64,000 nucleotides of DNA from assembly GCF_023159225.1 (NCBI RefSeq), contig NC_063162.1:88999438-89063437 (forward strand), given 5' to 3'. The notes beneath the pieces are model-generated. The model did no database searches. It saw only the letters and a list, made by a program, of their open reading frames with translations, and was not told where the DNA came from. Position 1 is the stretch's first letter; each line of letters begins with the position of its first letter. Position numbers and translations under genes: made by a program. This document shows positions 44,076-54,741 of the stretch, in pieces. The stretch comes from Perognathus longimembris pacificus (taxonomy: Eukaryota; Chordata; Mammalia; Rodentia; Heteromyidae).

Positions 44076-44362
44076 TCAATGTTTCTCAGCAAAACAAAAC
44101 AAAACCAAAAAAGTAACTCTTACAATTTCCAAATAGAAATTCTGTTTAATACGACAGAATCACTACCTGGATATGAGCAGGAGAGGGCTGCCCAATCATG
44201 GACCTATATCCTGGAGCAGACTGCCCTGGTGGAATTGTTAGGTCTTGAAGGCCTCCTGGATCCTTTCCCATGACTGTTCTCACAAATTGGCAACAGGATT
44301 TCCACCCAAGGACTTTGGCTAACTTTCAACTAATTGGAATAGTGTTTACAAAAGGAAAGTAG

Positions 44363-44602
44363 GAACCAGTGCCAGTGGCTTATGCATGTAATCCTAGCTA
44401 CGCAGGACACTATGATCTGAGGATGGCAGTCAAAGATATCCCAGGCAGGAAAGTCCATGAGACTATCTTCAATTAACTACCAAAAAAGTCATATGTGGAG
44501 TTGTATTTCAAGTTGTAGAGCACTAGCTTGAGCACACAAGCTCAGGGACAGCACCCAGGCCTTGAGTTCAAGCCCCAGGACTAGCACCCCCCAAAAAAGG
44601 TA
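44363..44602 (+). mobile_element. B1-like + Geo dimeric SINE
   Basis: GTGCCAGTGGCTTATGCATG, GATCTGAGGATGGCAG, TTCAATTAACTACC and a Geo half ending CCCCAGGACTAGCACC then a C/A-rich tail. Confidence 0.82.
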
Positions 44603-44731
44603 AAGATTTCATGAGTGATCTGTCTGGGTGGGGCAATAAGTGACATCCTGTCTCTGTATAGTCATATTATACAAACTGTTTAGGGAATGAAGGAAAATTC
44701 CCCAAATGGCACACTTAAAAAATGTCCCTAA

Positions 44732-44979
44732 CAACAATGTTCATCGCAGCACAATTTGTCATAGCGAGAAGCTGGAACTAACCCAGATGCCCTTCCATAG
44801 ATGAATGGATCAGGAAAATGTGGTACATTTACACAATGGAATTTTATGCCTCTATCAGAAAGAATGACATTGTTCCATTTGTAAGGAAATGGAAGGACTT
44901 GGAAAAAGTTATACTAAGTGAAGTGAGCCAGACCCAAAGAAACATGGACTCTATGGCCTCCCTTATTGGGAATAATTAG
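44732..44979 (+). pseudogene. L1 ORF2 C-terminal fragment
   Basis: Encodes the typical ORF2 end (PRCPSIDEWIRKMWYIYTME, later LSEVSQTQRN and MASLIGNN) with the stop at 44,977-44,979. One earlier stop is present near 44,781. No enzymatic domain remains. Confidence 0.85.
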
Positions 44980-45490
44980 TACAGGTTTAGGCAAGCCATA
45001 GCAGAGCATCACAAGGCCCAATAGCTATACCCTTAGGAACACATAAGATGATGCTAAGTGAAATGAACTCCATGTTATGGAAACAAGTGATATATCACAG
45101 TTGTAACTACTTTCAACGTCCTATGTGTATGTGTAGTTTCTATTATTGATGATGTTCTTGTATCACCTTCCTATGGTTGTACCTACACTATCTCTGTAAT
45201 CTTATCTGAGTATATTGGAAACCGTGTTTACTGGTATTGGAAGTAGGAAATTCAAAGGGAATACCAAATTTGAGAGACACAGGGTAAAAAAAGAGAAATA
45301 ACTACAAAAGCAATACTTGCAAAACTGTTTGGTGTAAGTGAACTGAACAGCTGGGGGGGGGGGAGGGAAAGGGGGGGAGGGAGGGGGGCATGAGGGACAA
45401 GGCAACAAACAGTACAAGAAATGTATCCAATGCCCAACGTATGATACTGTAACCTCTCTGTACATAAGTTTGATAATAAAAATTTGAGAA
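44732..45490 (+). mobile_element. Young 5'-truncated L1 (group B) with perfect duplication
   Basis: Contains the last ~80 codons of ORF2 and the whole 3' UTR, including a G-rich tract at 45,351-45,386, ending in AATAAAAATTTGAG and A's. Flanked by the perfect 15-bp direct repeat AAAAAATGTCCCTAA at 44,717-44,731 and 45,491-45,505. It is roughly 97% identical by eye to the copy at 55,898-56,812 over the ORF2 end, so this L1 group was active recently. Confidence 0.95.
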
Positions 45491-45505
45491 AAAAAATGTC
45501 CCTAA

Positions 45506-45751
45506 AATAGAGGATTTTCAGAACTGCCCGTGAGCAAGGTATATTTATGTTTCTTTTATCCACATACCAATCAATCACTATCTAATAAAATATGCTTAAA
45601 GCAACTTTTTAGAAGGCACTGTGCCAATAAAACTTGTCCTGTCTCCCAAACAACCACATGTTAAACCAAGTATAACCTAGAGTTAGATAGGTCTTGTTTG
45701 TTTTGGAGTTTTTGGTTGTGTGGGTTTTTTTTTGTTTGTTTACTTGCTTTG
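45506..45751. other. Unassigned DNA
   Basis: Short stretch with T-rich runs near 45,726-45,756 and no recognised element. Confidence 0.4.
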
Positions 45752-45862
45752 TTTTTTGACAGGGTCTCACTATATGGCCCAAGACAGCCTTAAATTCATA
45801 ATACTCCTAATTTAGCCTCCTGAGTACTCAAATTATGAGTACGTACCATGCCCATAAGCATG
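45752..45862 (-). mobile_element. B1-like monomer
   Basis: TTTTTGACAGGGTCTCAC, TATATGGCCCAAGACAGCC, TTAGCCTCCTGAGTACTC. The complement is a diverged B1 unit. A 7-bp hairpin (GTACTCA, loop AATTA, TGAGTAC) lies within it near 45,823. Confidence 0.65.
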
Positions 45863-46384
45863 ATCTAGACAGGTCTTAAGAGAGATAAGCACAGAGGTAT
45901 AATATATGTGATACTATTTGATGCTTTATATATTTTACCACATTTAATACCTATAACAGTCTAATTTGAGCTTGAAAAACTAATTTTGATCTCATGTTAG
46001 AGAGAAGGATATCAAGACAGAAGGAGGTCATATGCAAAACCATGAGCTCAGCTCTGTGGCTAAAAACTTGGGCAGGAACCCATCAGGCTAGATAGAATTC
46101 CCTTTTCTATTATCACATGCTACCTTCCTACCTCAGTTTTTTTTTATCTGTTTAGGGAAGGTGCTGCACTGGATGTCTTTTTTCTATGACTTCTTCAACT
46201 ATAATTATCTTGCTTTATGACAAGGCCCTTCCCTCAGGGGGCTCCTGGGTCAAGTGGGACAGATTGGCCAAAAACTGACAACATTGTACCCCTACATACC
46301 TCAAATGGTTGTTAGAAAGTTATATCACATAGTATCCTAAGCTATTGAATACACTTTGATTAAATAAAATTAATTCAGGGGTTT

Positions 46385-46475
46385 GAGGCATGGCTCAATT
46401 GGTAGAATGCTGGCCAGTGAGCAAAAGTATCAGGTACCAAGTTCAAGTCCCTGTCTTGGATAACAAAAATAAAAA
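46385..46475 (+). mobile_element. ID/tRNA-like SINE monomer
   Basis: TTGAGGCATGGCTCAATTGG (A-box region), AAGTTCAAGTCCCTG (B-box region), and an AAAAATAAAAATAAAT tail. No Geo or B1 half is visible. Confidence 0.65.
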
Positions 46476-47844
46476 TAAATAAACTAGTTCACTTGTATAT
46501 ACTATTTAGTTAGTTGTGGATACTTTGTTAATCTAAGTTCATTGTGTATACTATTTTATAAAGGTATTTTTCCAGATTCTCACTAGTTTGCCAAGTGTCT
46601 GACTCTCCCAGGAGACTACAGAAACAGGGAAAAAGTTATATCCATTATCAATGACAACCTGTGTGAATAACAGGATTATCTGGATTCTTCCACTGTGTTC
46701 TTTTTTACCTCAATGCACACACCTGTATTTCTCCAAGTACCAGCTCCGTATGTTGGTGGAAGCGCAGTGATTGTTAAATGAGGTTGTGGAGGGGAGAGGA
46801 GGGAGATGAGAAAACTGAGAAAGAGAAGGAAGAAGAAACAATCAGAATTTCACAAAATGCTTTTACTTCCAAACATATAAGTGCCAGGACTTGGTTTGTC
46901 TTGGCATCCTCACTCCTCAATATCACAAATAAGTGTACCAGTAGCCCCAGGCCTGCCACAGGGAGGGGTGACAGGAGCTCTCTGGTGACATCACATACCA
47001 GGAAATTGTGTTGAATCACAGCAGAAGCAGTGGCTGAGATGGATTCCTGACCCCACATTCCTCTGGGAAGGCTGGAGCTTTGTGTTGTTTTAGACTCTCT
47101 GGCCCAGGAATCCTTACTGGATGGAAAGAGGCCGCCTCTGACCCAGCTCCCCCACAGATCCCCAGTGCTGTGTTGTGGTCAGTGAAGTACATGCGGTTTG
47201 TGATTCTTAAGAAATATGGGACAAGAGACTGAGGGGAATACTGCCAACATGACTGTTGAGGTGCGTCAGTGGGCTCAGTGACAGGTGGCCGAGGTCAGGG
47301 GCCCATGGAATCATTTACAGGCACAGATGTTTTTTTCTCCCATCCGTTGCCCACTGATGGGAATGAGCTAGTGGACAGCCAAGCCTTGGGAGAAACAAGT
47401 CTTGGACAATTTGTACATGGGTTTCATCTTTAAATAACTACAGTATGGCAGATTTCCCAGGAGGAATTTGTTTATTGACTGTCTTTATTTTTAAGTGAGA
47501 TTTTTAAAGGCATATTTCTCTTAGTCTCACATACTTACTCAGATTTGTCTTGTTCCCTATAATAATGAAGATGTGTTCTTCAACAGTTAGGAAGGAGCTG
47601 GCTTTGAATCTGAGAACAAGGGCAGGCAGAACAATGGGATGATTTGGTCAAGTCCTGAAATTGGGCTCTTAGACCCCAGACCCAAACTCAGGACTTTCAC
47701 TTGTCAGTTCTGGCCACTCAACCCTAGATACCAAATAGAGAGCCATGATAAAGGGCAGAGAAAGCCAATTTAGTACATGGCAGCCATGGGGAGACAGAAC
47801 TTCAGTACATCTTCAACCACCTTTAGGATACAGTCACTTGTCCT
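46476..47844. other. Unassigned, relatively GC-richer DNA
   Basis: Around 46,900-47,340 the base composition is higher in G/C than its neighbours and no transposon is visible. Short motifs such as TGACATCA (46,985) and TGTGGTC (47,173) resemble CRE and RUNX sites, but such motifs are frequent by chance. No exon is supported. Confidence 0.35.
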
Positions 47845-48135
47845 AAGTTAAATAGGGAGACTTGAGGCAGGAGGTAAGAAGGTACACATAGTTAGAACAG
47901 TCACAGATCACATGGTGGTTTGGGAGTGGTCAGGTGACTTCAGGCAGTCTGACAGCCCATTGTCAGATGAAGATGGAGCCTTGTTACAGTAAGAATCATT
48001 GAGGCCTGTGACACATGATTAGATCCAAGATGTCTGCAGAAGAGAATGACTCAGATCAAAGTACACCAATGCAAAGAAGGGGCTCTGAGTGCCAAACATT
48101 TATCCTTCTTTTTGTCAATTTACAGGTTCAACAAA
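47845..48135 (+). repeat. Unclassified dispersed repeat, copy 2
   Basis: Homologous by eye to 43,752-44,075 (TTAAATAGGGAGAC, CCCATTGTCAG, GGAGCCTTGTTACAG, GATGTCTGCAGAAG, GAATGACTCAG, CAAAGAAGGGG). Same orientation, about 4.1 kb away. Could be paired old LTRs or independent copies. Confidence 0.4.
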
Positions 48136-48869
48136 AGAAGCTTTTAAAATGTCTCTTATAGAGCACTCAAGTTAGGTATGCAAAAGAGCTTGTAGCTAGC
48201 AGTGGGTGGCTAATACTGTTGGCAGAGTTGGGATTGCTACTTACTGAAAAAAGCAAACTGAGTTGCCTCTCATGTGAAATATAATATCTCCATTCTGGTA
48301 AATTCTCCTCACATAGAACATGGCAAGGAAATGTCTATACACTGATTATGAAAAGAAATGAAAGGGCCTTAGTACTAGCCAATTTTCATATGAAATATTC
48401 TAAATATGACTAATTTCCAGTTGCCAAGTTTGATCTGCCAAAAAAATTCCTTGAATATTTTTACTATCAGCTGCCTAGAGCTGGTCCCAGAAGTTCTAGT
48501 TGTTTCATTGGCCAAGAAACAAATCTCTACTTGCCACTTCCAGGCGTGGCTTTGCCACCAACTACATTTGTGCTTCTTGGCAAGCCTCAGTTTCTAAAAT
48601 CCTTTTTTTTCTGCAGCTCAGACAATGTAGTAGATGCCATTGGCATCTCTGCCAAGTCTGTAACACTGTTCTCTGCAACTTCCATCTATGCTGGTGCTCC
48701 CTCCTGTTTCAACAAATCAACTAACAGACTCTGCAACCTTGCTTGAGCTAACTTAGCAGGGGCGACATAGATCCCAGGGGGAGCTAACTTACTGGATGAC
48801 TAGTGTCAACCAGATCTTCCTTTGATTATTTGAATTGAGAAATCTTGTGCCTGGAGAGTAGTGACTGGA

Positions 48870-48892
48870 AAGAGAGACAGAGGGAAAAAGAC

Positions 48893-48938
<46 letters not shown>

Positions 48939-49160
48939 GAGGAGAGAAGAGGAGAGGAGAGAGGAGAGGAGAGGAGAAGAGAGGAGAGGAGGAGGGAAGG
49001 GGGAAAAGAAGAGAGGGTGGGATAGAAAAAGAGAGAGGGGGAATTGAAAAGGAAGAGAGACAGGGAAAGGGATAAAAGGAAGAAGGGGGACAAGAGGGAA
49101 AGAAAAGGAGAGAAACAGATTCAGAGAGAGTATGAAAGACAGAGAGGGAGAGAGCTGTCT
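48870..49160. repeat. Long polypurine tract with (GA)n core
   Basis: About 290 bp nearly all A/G on the plus strand, with an uninterrupted (AG) core at 48,895-48,935 and GGAGA/GAGGA units around it. Open frames here on both strands are artefacts of the repeat. Confidence 0.92.
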
Positions 49161-49327
49161 CTTGTCCTGTTACTGCTATTTGCCTCAATCCTGGAGTCAG
49201 AAATATCCTAACTGCTTCCAATAAATATTCTTCTGCCCACAGGCCACTGTAGCTGGCACTGTAAGTGGTCATTAGTGGAGTTTTAACTAAGTCAGAAATA
49301 ATTCTCAAGGCCTTTTGAACTTGGACA

Positions 49328-49430
49328 TTACACCACTGGTCCTCAGACCAGCATCGATTTCACCTGGGAACTTGTTAAAAATGCCAGCTTGGATTCCATC
49401 CCTGTCAGAAGCTCCAGTGACAGGACCTAT
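49328..49430 (+). mobile_element. MER5-like hAT remnant
   Basis: CACTGGTCCTCAGACCAGC, TTTCACCTGGGAACTTGTTA and AAAAATGCCAGCTTGGATTCC follow the MER5 order. It appears cut on the right by the B1-like insertion at 49,431. Confidence 0.55.
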
Positions 49431-49490
49431 GTTTGTTGTTGTTGTTGTTGTTGAGGCAGAGTTTCACTATGTAGCCCACCATCTCCTGAT
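49431..49490 (-). mobile_element. B1-like fragment with (TTG)n tail
   Basis: TTG repeats (49,433-49,453), which are a CAA-type tail on the minus strand, are followed by GAGGCAGAGTTTCACTATG and TAGCCCACC, the 3' end of a B1 unit. Confidence 0.55.
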
Positions 49491-50628
49491 AGTATCTATG
49501 TGTTTCCAAGCCCACTTGTATGATTCCTGCTCAGATTTGCGATGGCTAAATTACTACCATAAGGAGGGTCTACTTTACACAAAAAGGCATGTCTGATCTG
49601 ATGTGATTTTATTTCCTGATTTATTAGATGAAGGCCAGAAGATAATTTTAAGGTGTTAGAGTTGTAATCTTTATAAAGAAAATATCCTACTTTCATGGTC
49701 TGAAGGAAATGACAATCTATTTTCCCCTTTCCTTAAAAAAATATAAAGAAAAGTGTGAAGAATGGAAGAACAATAAATAAACTGCGATGGAAAAGCATTT
49801 CTGGGTCATTTCAAAACAGTGAAGTACAGAAGGAAATATAGAACAAATCACTCAGAGTCTGTGTGGTTTTGCAGTGGACAGTATTTCACAAAATGTGCCA
49901 TTAAACATTAAAATGACTAATATTTTCTGGCCGTAGGAAACAGTTTAGTGTCCACTAAGAATCCATTTACAGTGAAAAGTGAAACAGGAAACTGATTTAA
50001 CTTCATTCTGATGTCTATCAAAGCACAACATTCACTGCTTGCTTTCTAATCATGTGGTTAGATAGGAATTTACTCTACAAAATATCTTACAGAGGCAGTT
50101 GAGATGGAGAGGGCTCGTTTGTTAGCTGATTGTTTGAAACTAACCTCTATTTTTCTCTGGGAAATGTTACTGCTAGACAGGAGATTGCAAGCTGGGCAAA
50201 GGAATCCTCAGCTAAGTCAGTGTTGGAATGGTTGGAAAAGACAGCAGGGGTTGAGCTTTAACATTTCCTTCATCTGCCCCTAGAGGGCATCCTCTGGGCT
50301 GAGGCAAGAGGGAGGGAGGATGATGGATGGAGGGGAATGGGGAAGAACAAGAGTCTTCTGGTTGAAGAAGTGGGGCTGAAAGGGTCAAAAATAAGGAGAT
50401 TTAGGATGAGGAGATTCCACAGTTGAGTGGTTGTATGAGGAAAACAAAGTATTTTTCTCTATGCTTAGTCTCAACATGTTACTTCAAACCACCAATTGCC
50501 TGAGGATTATTCCCATGCCAAGCTAGTCCCCCATTCTTTGCAAACACCAATCGGTGTCCTACTGGTCAACTCTGACACAAGGATAGAGTTTCTGCAGGCC
50601 CCATAGAGTATAGGCTTATATCTTCAAG

Positions 50629-50674
<46 letters not shown>

Positions 50675-51700
50675 TGCCAGTCCTAAATTGTAACCTGTAC
50701 TCTGCCCAACAAACTGTAAATCCTCTGCTCAGATTCAATCACTTGTTAGAATTTCTCCCAGAACTCAGATAAACACTTACTGGCTTATTGCAAACAATAG
50801 AGTTGAACAGCAGAAACGTTGCATATGATGAAGTCTGCAAGTGTCCAGAGTACAAGAGCTTGTGTCCCTGAATTTGATGTGCCACTTTCCCAGCTCTGAT
50901 GGTATTTGCCAACTCAGAAAATCTCAGAACATTGTCCTTCTATTTATATGGAGGCTTCATTATGTATGCATGATCAATAAAAACATTGGCTAACCTCCTA
51001 AAAGGTCTGATGCTGTAATCACATGACTGGTTCCTCCGGCAACCAGCTCCTATTTGGAGGCAATCCAGTAACCCCCTTATTCATCTCTTAGCATAAATAC
51101 CTATTAGCATACAAAGAGGTATTTATTTCCTCTATAATCCCAAGGATTCAGAAAGTTCTATGCCAGGAAATACAAAGGCCAAATATGTATTTCTTATTAT
51201 AAAGCATGATATCCAGTGACCAAATGTATAATAAGAAGTTGAATAATCACAAAGTTGGAAACTGCCATTTGCTGCATTGTTGTTTTGCAGACCTCTGAGG
51301 CACAGGCTGAGGGGAGGTTAAGTGACATGTTCAGGAAACAGCAACAGCATGCTCAGAGCTGATTTGGTTGAAGGCTATGCAAAGGATAGAGCTGTGGGTA
51401 GATAAGAAAATAGGAGGCAGAGCTGAAGGACTTTTTTTTGGGGGGGGGGCTTGGATTGACTTTTTATTTTCTATGAGAATGGTAATTTCACTCACATATG
51501 ATCTTGAGTATATGTATTTTAGCCTATTGGTTTTTCATGAGTCAGGTTATTGCCTTGCTATAGCAAAGTTCACCTCATAGTGACATAGGATAGTTAACAC
51601 AAGAAACGAATTCCTGAAGGACATTTTTTTTTTTAAGTCAAGAAAAATACTTTGGCATTATACTGTCTGAAGAGAGAATATGGGGCAGAGGAGTGATTTC
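49491..51700. other. Mostly unassigned DNA with a (CA)n at 50,632-50,672
   Basis: The CA run has about 20 units. A G-run lies at 51,441-51,450. Around 50,100-50,420 the sequence is repeat-free with a CTCF-like CCCCTAGAGGGCAT at 50,279 and a Maf/AP-1-like GCTAAGTCAG at 50,211. These are motif guesses only. Confidence 0.4.
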
Positions 51701-51760
51701 CGTGTGTGTGTGCGCGCGCGCGCGCGCGCGCGCAAGCGCATGCGCAGCGCGTGCATGCTA
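51701..51760. repeat. (TG)n(GC)11 alternating purine-pyrimidine tract
   Basis: GTGTGTGTGTG passes into an uninterrupted 22-base (GC)11 at 51,712-51,733, then a further GC-rich alternating section including GCGCATGCGCAGCGCG. It sits at the 3' end of the SINE at 51,757 and is prone to left-handed Z-DNA. Confidence 0.95.
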
Positions 51761-51985
51761 GGCCCAGGTCTTGAACTTAGAGCCTGAACATTGTCCCTGA
51801 GCTTTTTTGCTCAAGGCTAATGTTCTACCACTTAAGCTACAGCTCTCTTTCCAGCTTTTGCTGTTTTTAGTTGGGTCTAAGAGTCTCATGGACTTTCCTA
51901 CTCAGGCTGACTTTGAACCACAGTCCTCACATCTCTGCCTCTTGAGTAGTTAGGATTACAGGCATGAGACACCAGTGCCCTGCTG
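51757..51985 (-). mobile_element. B1-like + Geo dimeric SINE
   Basis: Complement landmarks: Geo end (TAGGCCCAGGTCTTGAAC), TTTTTTGCTCAAGGCTAATG, GGACTTTCCTACTCAGGC, and head (TTACAGGCATGAGACACC). Confidence 0.85.
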
Positions 51986-52319
51986 ATCGCCATTTTTTAA
52001 GGGATCACCCTGGCCATCATCTAGAAGAGAACACAGGAGGAAGACCAGGTAAGCTTACTACTTTGGAGGTTCTGGAAAGAGGTAACTGTCTCTTGGATAG
52101 GATAGGAGCGGCTGAAGAGGAAATAAATGAAAGTAAATAGGAGTTGGAGATTGGGCCAGTAGCATTGGCTAATGTACTGGCTGCAACATTTGAGAAAAAG
52201 ATGAAGTAGAAAGAGCAGAATTTTGATCTAATGGAACTGGAGGTAGCATGCATAGGAGGAAGAGTGAGGTTTGTAAAGGAAAATGAAGCATTTGATCAGG
52301 ACACTCATACTGTCCTATT

Positions 52320-52565
52320 GATGCATGACAAACTACCCACAACTAGTGAGGCAAAACTACCATTTACTATTATCTTTCATGTTTCTTCAGGTTAACTGGA
52401 TTCAGCTGGGTAATTTGCAAATTCTTCTTGCATTTGCAGTTAGGCATCTGAGACTCACTCATGTGGCTGGTACCCAATGCTGGCCATTGGCAGGGAACCC
52501 AGCTGGTGTATATGGCAGTGCCTTCTTAGGTAGTGCGCTGAGCAGTTGCATTCCAAGAAAGGCAG
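52320..52565 (+). repeat. Ancient mammalian interspersed repeat
   Basis: ATGACAAACTACCCACAACTAG, GTTAACTGGATTCAGCTGGG, CACTCATGTGGCTGGTACC and GGCAGTGCCTTCTTAGG follow the order of a common old family. It is strongly diverged and I do not name it. Confidence 0.4.
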
Positions 52566-52621
52566 GTGGGTGTTGAAAAAAGCTCTTATGACTGAGCCTT
52601 AGAAGTGCCCAAAGTACTTCT

Positions 52622-52832
52622 TTTTTTTTTTTTTTTTGTTGGCCAGTCCTGGGCCTTGGACTCAGGGCCTAAGCACTGTCCCTGGCTTCTTCCCGCTCAA
52701 GGCTAGCACTCTGCCACTTGAGCCACAGCGCCGCTTCTGGCCGTTTTCTTTATATGTGGTGCTGGGGAATCGAACCTAGGGCCTCGTGTATCTGAGGCAG
52801 GCACTCTTGCCACTAGGCTATATCCCCAGCCC
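52622..52832 (-). mobile_element. Young IDL-Geo subfamily copy with perfect duplication
   Basis: Duplication CCCAAAGTACTTCT at 52,608-52,621 and 52,833-52,846. It carries shared variants (complement of TTCTTCCCGCTCAAGG, CGCCGCTTCTGGCCG and TTTCTTTATATG) that are also in the copy at 57,725 but not in the others. CpGs are retained, which suggests recent insertion. Confidence 0.94.
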
Positions 52833-53037
52833 CCCAAAGTACTTCTGCTACACAGTATTTTTTGGCCAGGTAACTCATTAAGCCTCTACACAAGGAAATG
52901 AAGTAAAGTTTTACCTCTTTATGTAAAGGGCAGAGAGGAAAAAACTATTAATGGTTTTTTTTTTTTGTATTTTCATACTTAACAACAATATTAAAGTAAT
53001 GAGTACATTCTAAATCTCTAGACTATCTCCTTTATTG

Positions 53038-53058
53038 AAGTACCCCCGGGGGGTACTT
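53038..53058. repeat. 21-bp GC-centred palindrome
   Basis: Arms AAGTACCCCC and GGGGGTACTT are perfectly complementary with one central G. It lies in otherwise AT-rich DNA. Confidence 0.9.
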
Positions 53059-53127
53059 AAAAGGGCACTTGCACTGAACATTTAGTCATGTTAGTACCAA
53101 GGAAAGATCATTGTTATTGTTACGGAT

Positions 53128-53357
53128 TTGTGCCTGTCCTGGGGCCTGAATTCAGGACCTGGATTCTGTCCATGAGCTTTTGTACTCAAGGCTAGTACTC
53201 TACCACTTGAGTCATACCTCTACTTCTGGCTTTTGGGTGGCTAATTGGAGATCAGAGTCTCATGGACTTTTCTGATCCAGCTGGTTTTGAACCTCAATCC
53301 TCAGATCTCAACCTCCTGAATACCTAGGATTATAGGCATGAGCCACTGATGCCGAGA
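53128..53357 (-). mobile_element. B1-like + Geo dimeric SINE
   Basis: Complement landmarks: GTGCCTGTCCTGGGGCCTG, GGCTAATTGGAGATCAGAG, CAGATCTCAACCTCCTG and TATAGGCATGAGCCACTG. Confidence 0.85.
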
Positions 53358-53559
53358 ATGAAGAAAGCTAAATTCATATTTTTTTTCTGAAGGTTTTATA
53401 TCATTTCAAAGGAAAAGGTATTGGGAGAATGAATGACCCATTACATTGAAGGTACAACTATAAAGGCCACAGAGCTAAACATTAGTACAAATTCACTAGC
53501 AATTTCTATGACATCTTTTTCTCTCTTTATGTGTGTGTGTGAGCGCTATACATCATACA

Positions 53560-53675
53560 CAAGTGTATGTATATTATATATGTGTTTATTATACTATTAT
53601 ACATGTATATCTGTATTTATATGTTAATATAATATAAACATATATTATAGATATATATTCATATTTAATATATTT
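53560..53675. repeat. AT-rich low-complexity tract
   Basis: Alternating TA/TATA with ATGT variants. No coding signal. Confidence 0.8.
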
Positions 53676-53837
53676 AGCAATGATGAGTAGCAGTACGTGC
53701 ACTAGTGAAACCAGTTTTTTCTTAAGTAGTACATTTAACGTCAGTATCATATGTTAGAGTGTAATGGATCTGTTGTTAAAAGAAAACTTATTTTTAAAGA
53801 AGCAGTGATTCAAACAATGATAATTCAAAGGAAGGCA

Positions 53838-53930
53838 ACAAGTAAAACTAAGATATACTAACAAGTAAAATTGATTAAATACATCAAGTAAAATTGTACA
53901 TTTTTCAACAAGTAAAATTAAATAATACAT
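53838..53930 (+). repeat. Four-copy 23-24 bp degenerate minisatellite
   Basis: The motif CAAGTAAAAYT recurs at 53,838, 53,861, 53,884 and 53,908, a 23-24 bp period with variable spacers. Confidence 0.75.
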
Positions 53931-53996
53931 CAGCACATTTTCTACTATCACATCAAACATCAGCAATTAATGGCAGCAAAATTATTACTGTAATTT

Positions 53997-54230
53997 GGGC
54001 GCTGGTGGCTCACGATTGTAATCCTAGCTACTCAGGAGGCTGAGATCTGAGGATTTCAGTTCAAAGCCAGCCCAGGCAGAAAAGTCTGTGAGACCCTTAT
54101 TTCCAATTAACCACCAGAAAACCAGATGTGGTGCTGTAGCTCAAGTGGTAGAGCCTTGACCTGAAGAGCTCAGGCCCAGAGCCCAGGCCCAGAGTTCAAG
54201 CTCCACGACTAACAACAACAAAAAATATTA
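53997..54230 (+). mobile_element. B1-like + Geo dimeric SINE
   Basis: GCGCTGGTGGCTCACGATTG, GAGGCTGAGATCTGAGG, TTCCAATTAACCACCAG and a Geo half with a local duplication (CCCAGAG/CCCAGGCCCAGAG), ending in CAACAACAAAAAA. Imperfect duplication ATTACTGTAATT/ATTACTCTAAATT flanks it. Confidence 0.87.
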
Positions 54231-54568
54231 CTCTAAATTATGTTGCTAATTTTCATTGTGTTGATTAGTTTCTCATTTTTCAATTTATAATTGATTTAGT
54301 TTTAGATTTCCATGTAAACTGTAAGCATTGGGGCAGTTATACTTCATTCACCTTAAAGAAACAACTATATATGATTTATGTCAACACTAGTAATTATAAC
54401 ACTTTTTTCTTTAAATGATTATTTTCATACTTAGAAATCACTAACTCAAGGACATATGCCTATAATGCATTACTGTTCTCAGGAAGGAAAAATAGCACAA
54501 GACAGGAGAATCTCAAGCTTGATGACCAGCTTTGGCTATATAGTGAAATATTTTCTTAACAAACGGCA

Positions 54569-54634
54569 AATATATATACATATATATGTGTATGTATACA
54601 TATATATACATACACACACATATATATATACATA
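54569..54634. repeat. (TA)n/(CA)n mixed microsatellite
   Basis: ATATATATACATATATATG and ACACACACATATATATATAC runs. Confidence 0.9.
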
Positions 54635-54741
54635 GGCTTAATAAATACATTCCCATAAATCCAAGAAACATCCTAAACATATAACCAGAAAGAGGTTTAA
54701 AAATAGTGTAGAGCTCATTTTTTTCCTCTCAAAGATGTTAA

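Noticed and set aside
45202..45578. Proline-rich minus-strand frames
   Set aside because: They are the complement of the G-rich L1 3' UTR tract.
48826..49308. 160-codon minus-strand frame rich in Ser/Leu/Pro
   Set aside because: It is a translation of the polypurine/polypyrimidine tract, not protein-like sequence.
49431..49453. TTG repeat as a coding valine run
   Set aside because: It is the tail of a minus-strand B1-like fragment; the overlapping 93-codon frame has no other support.
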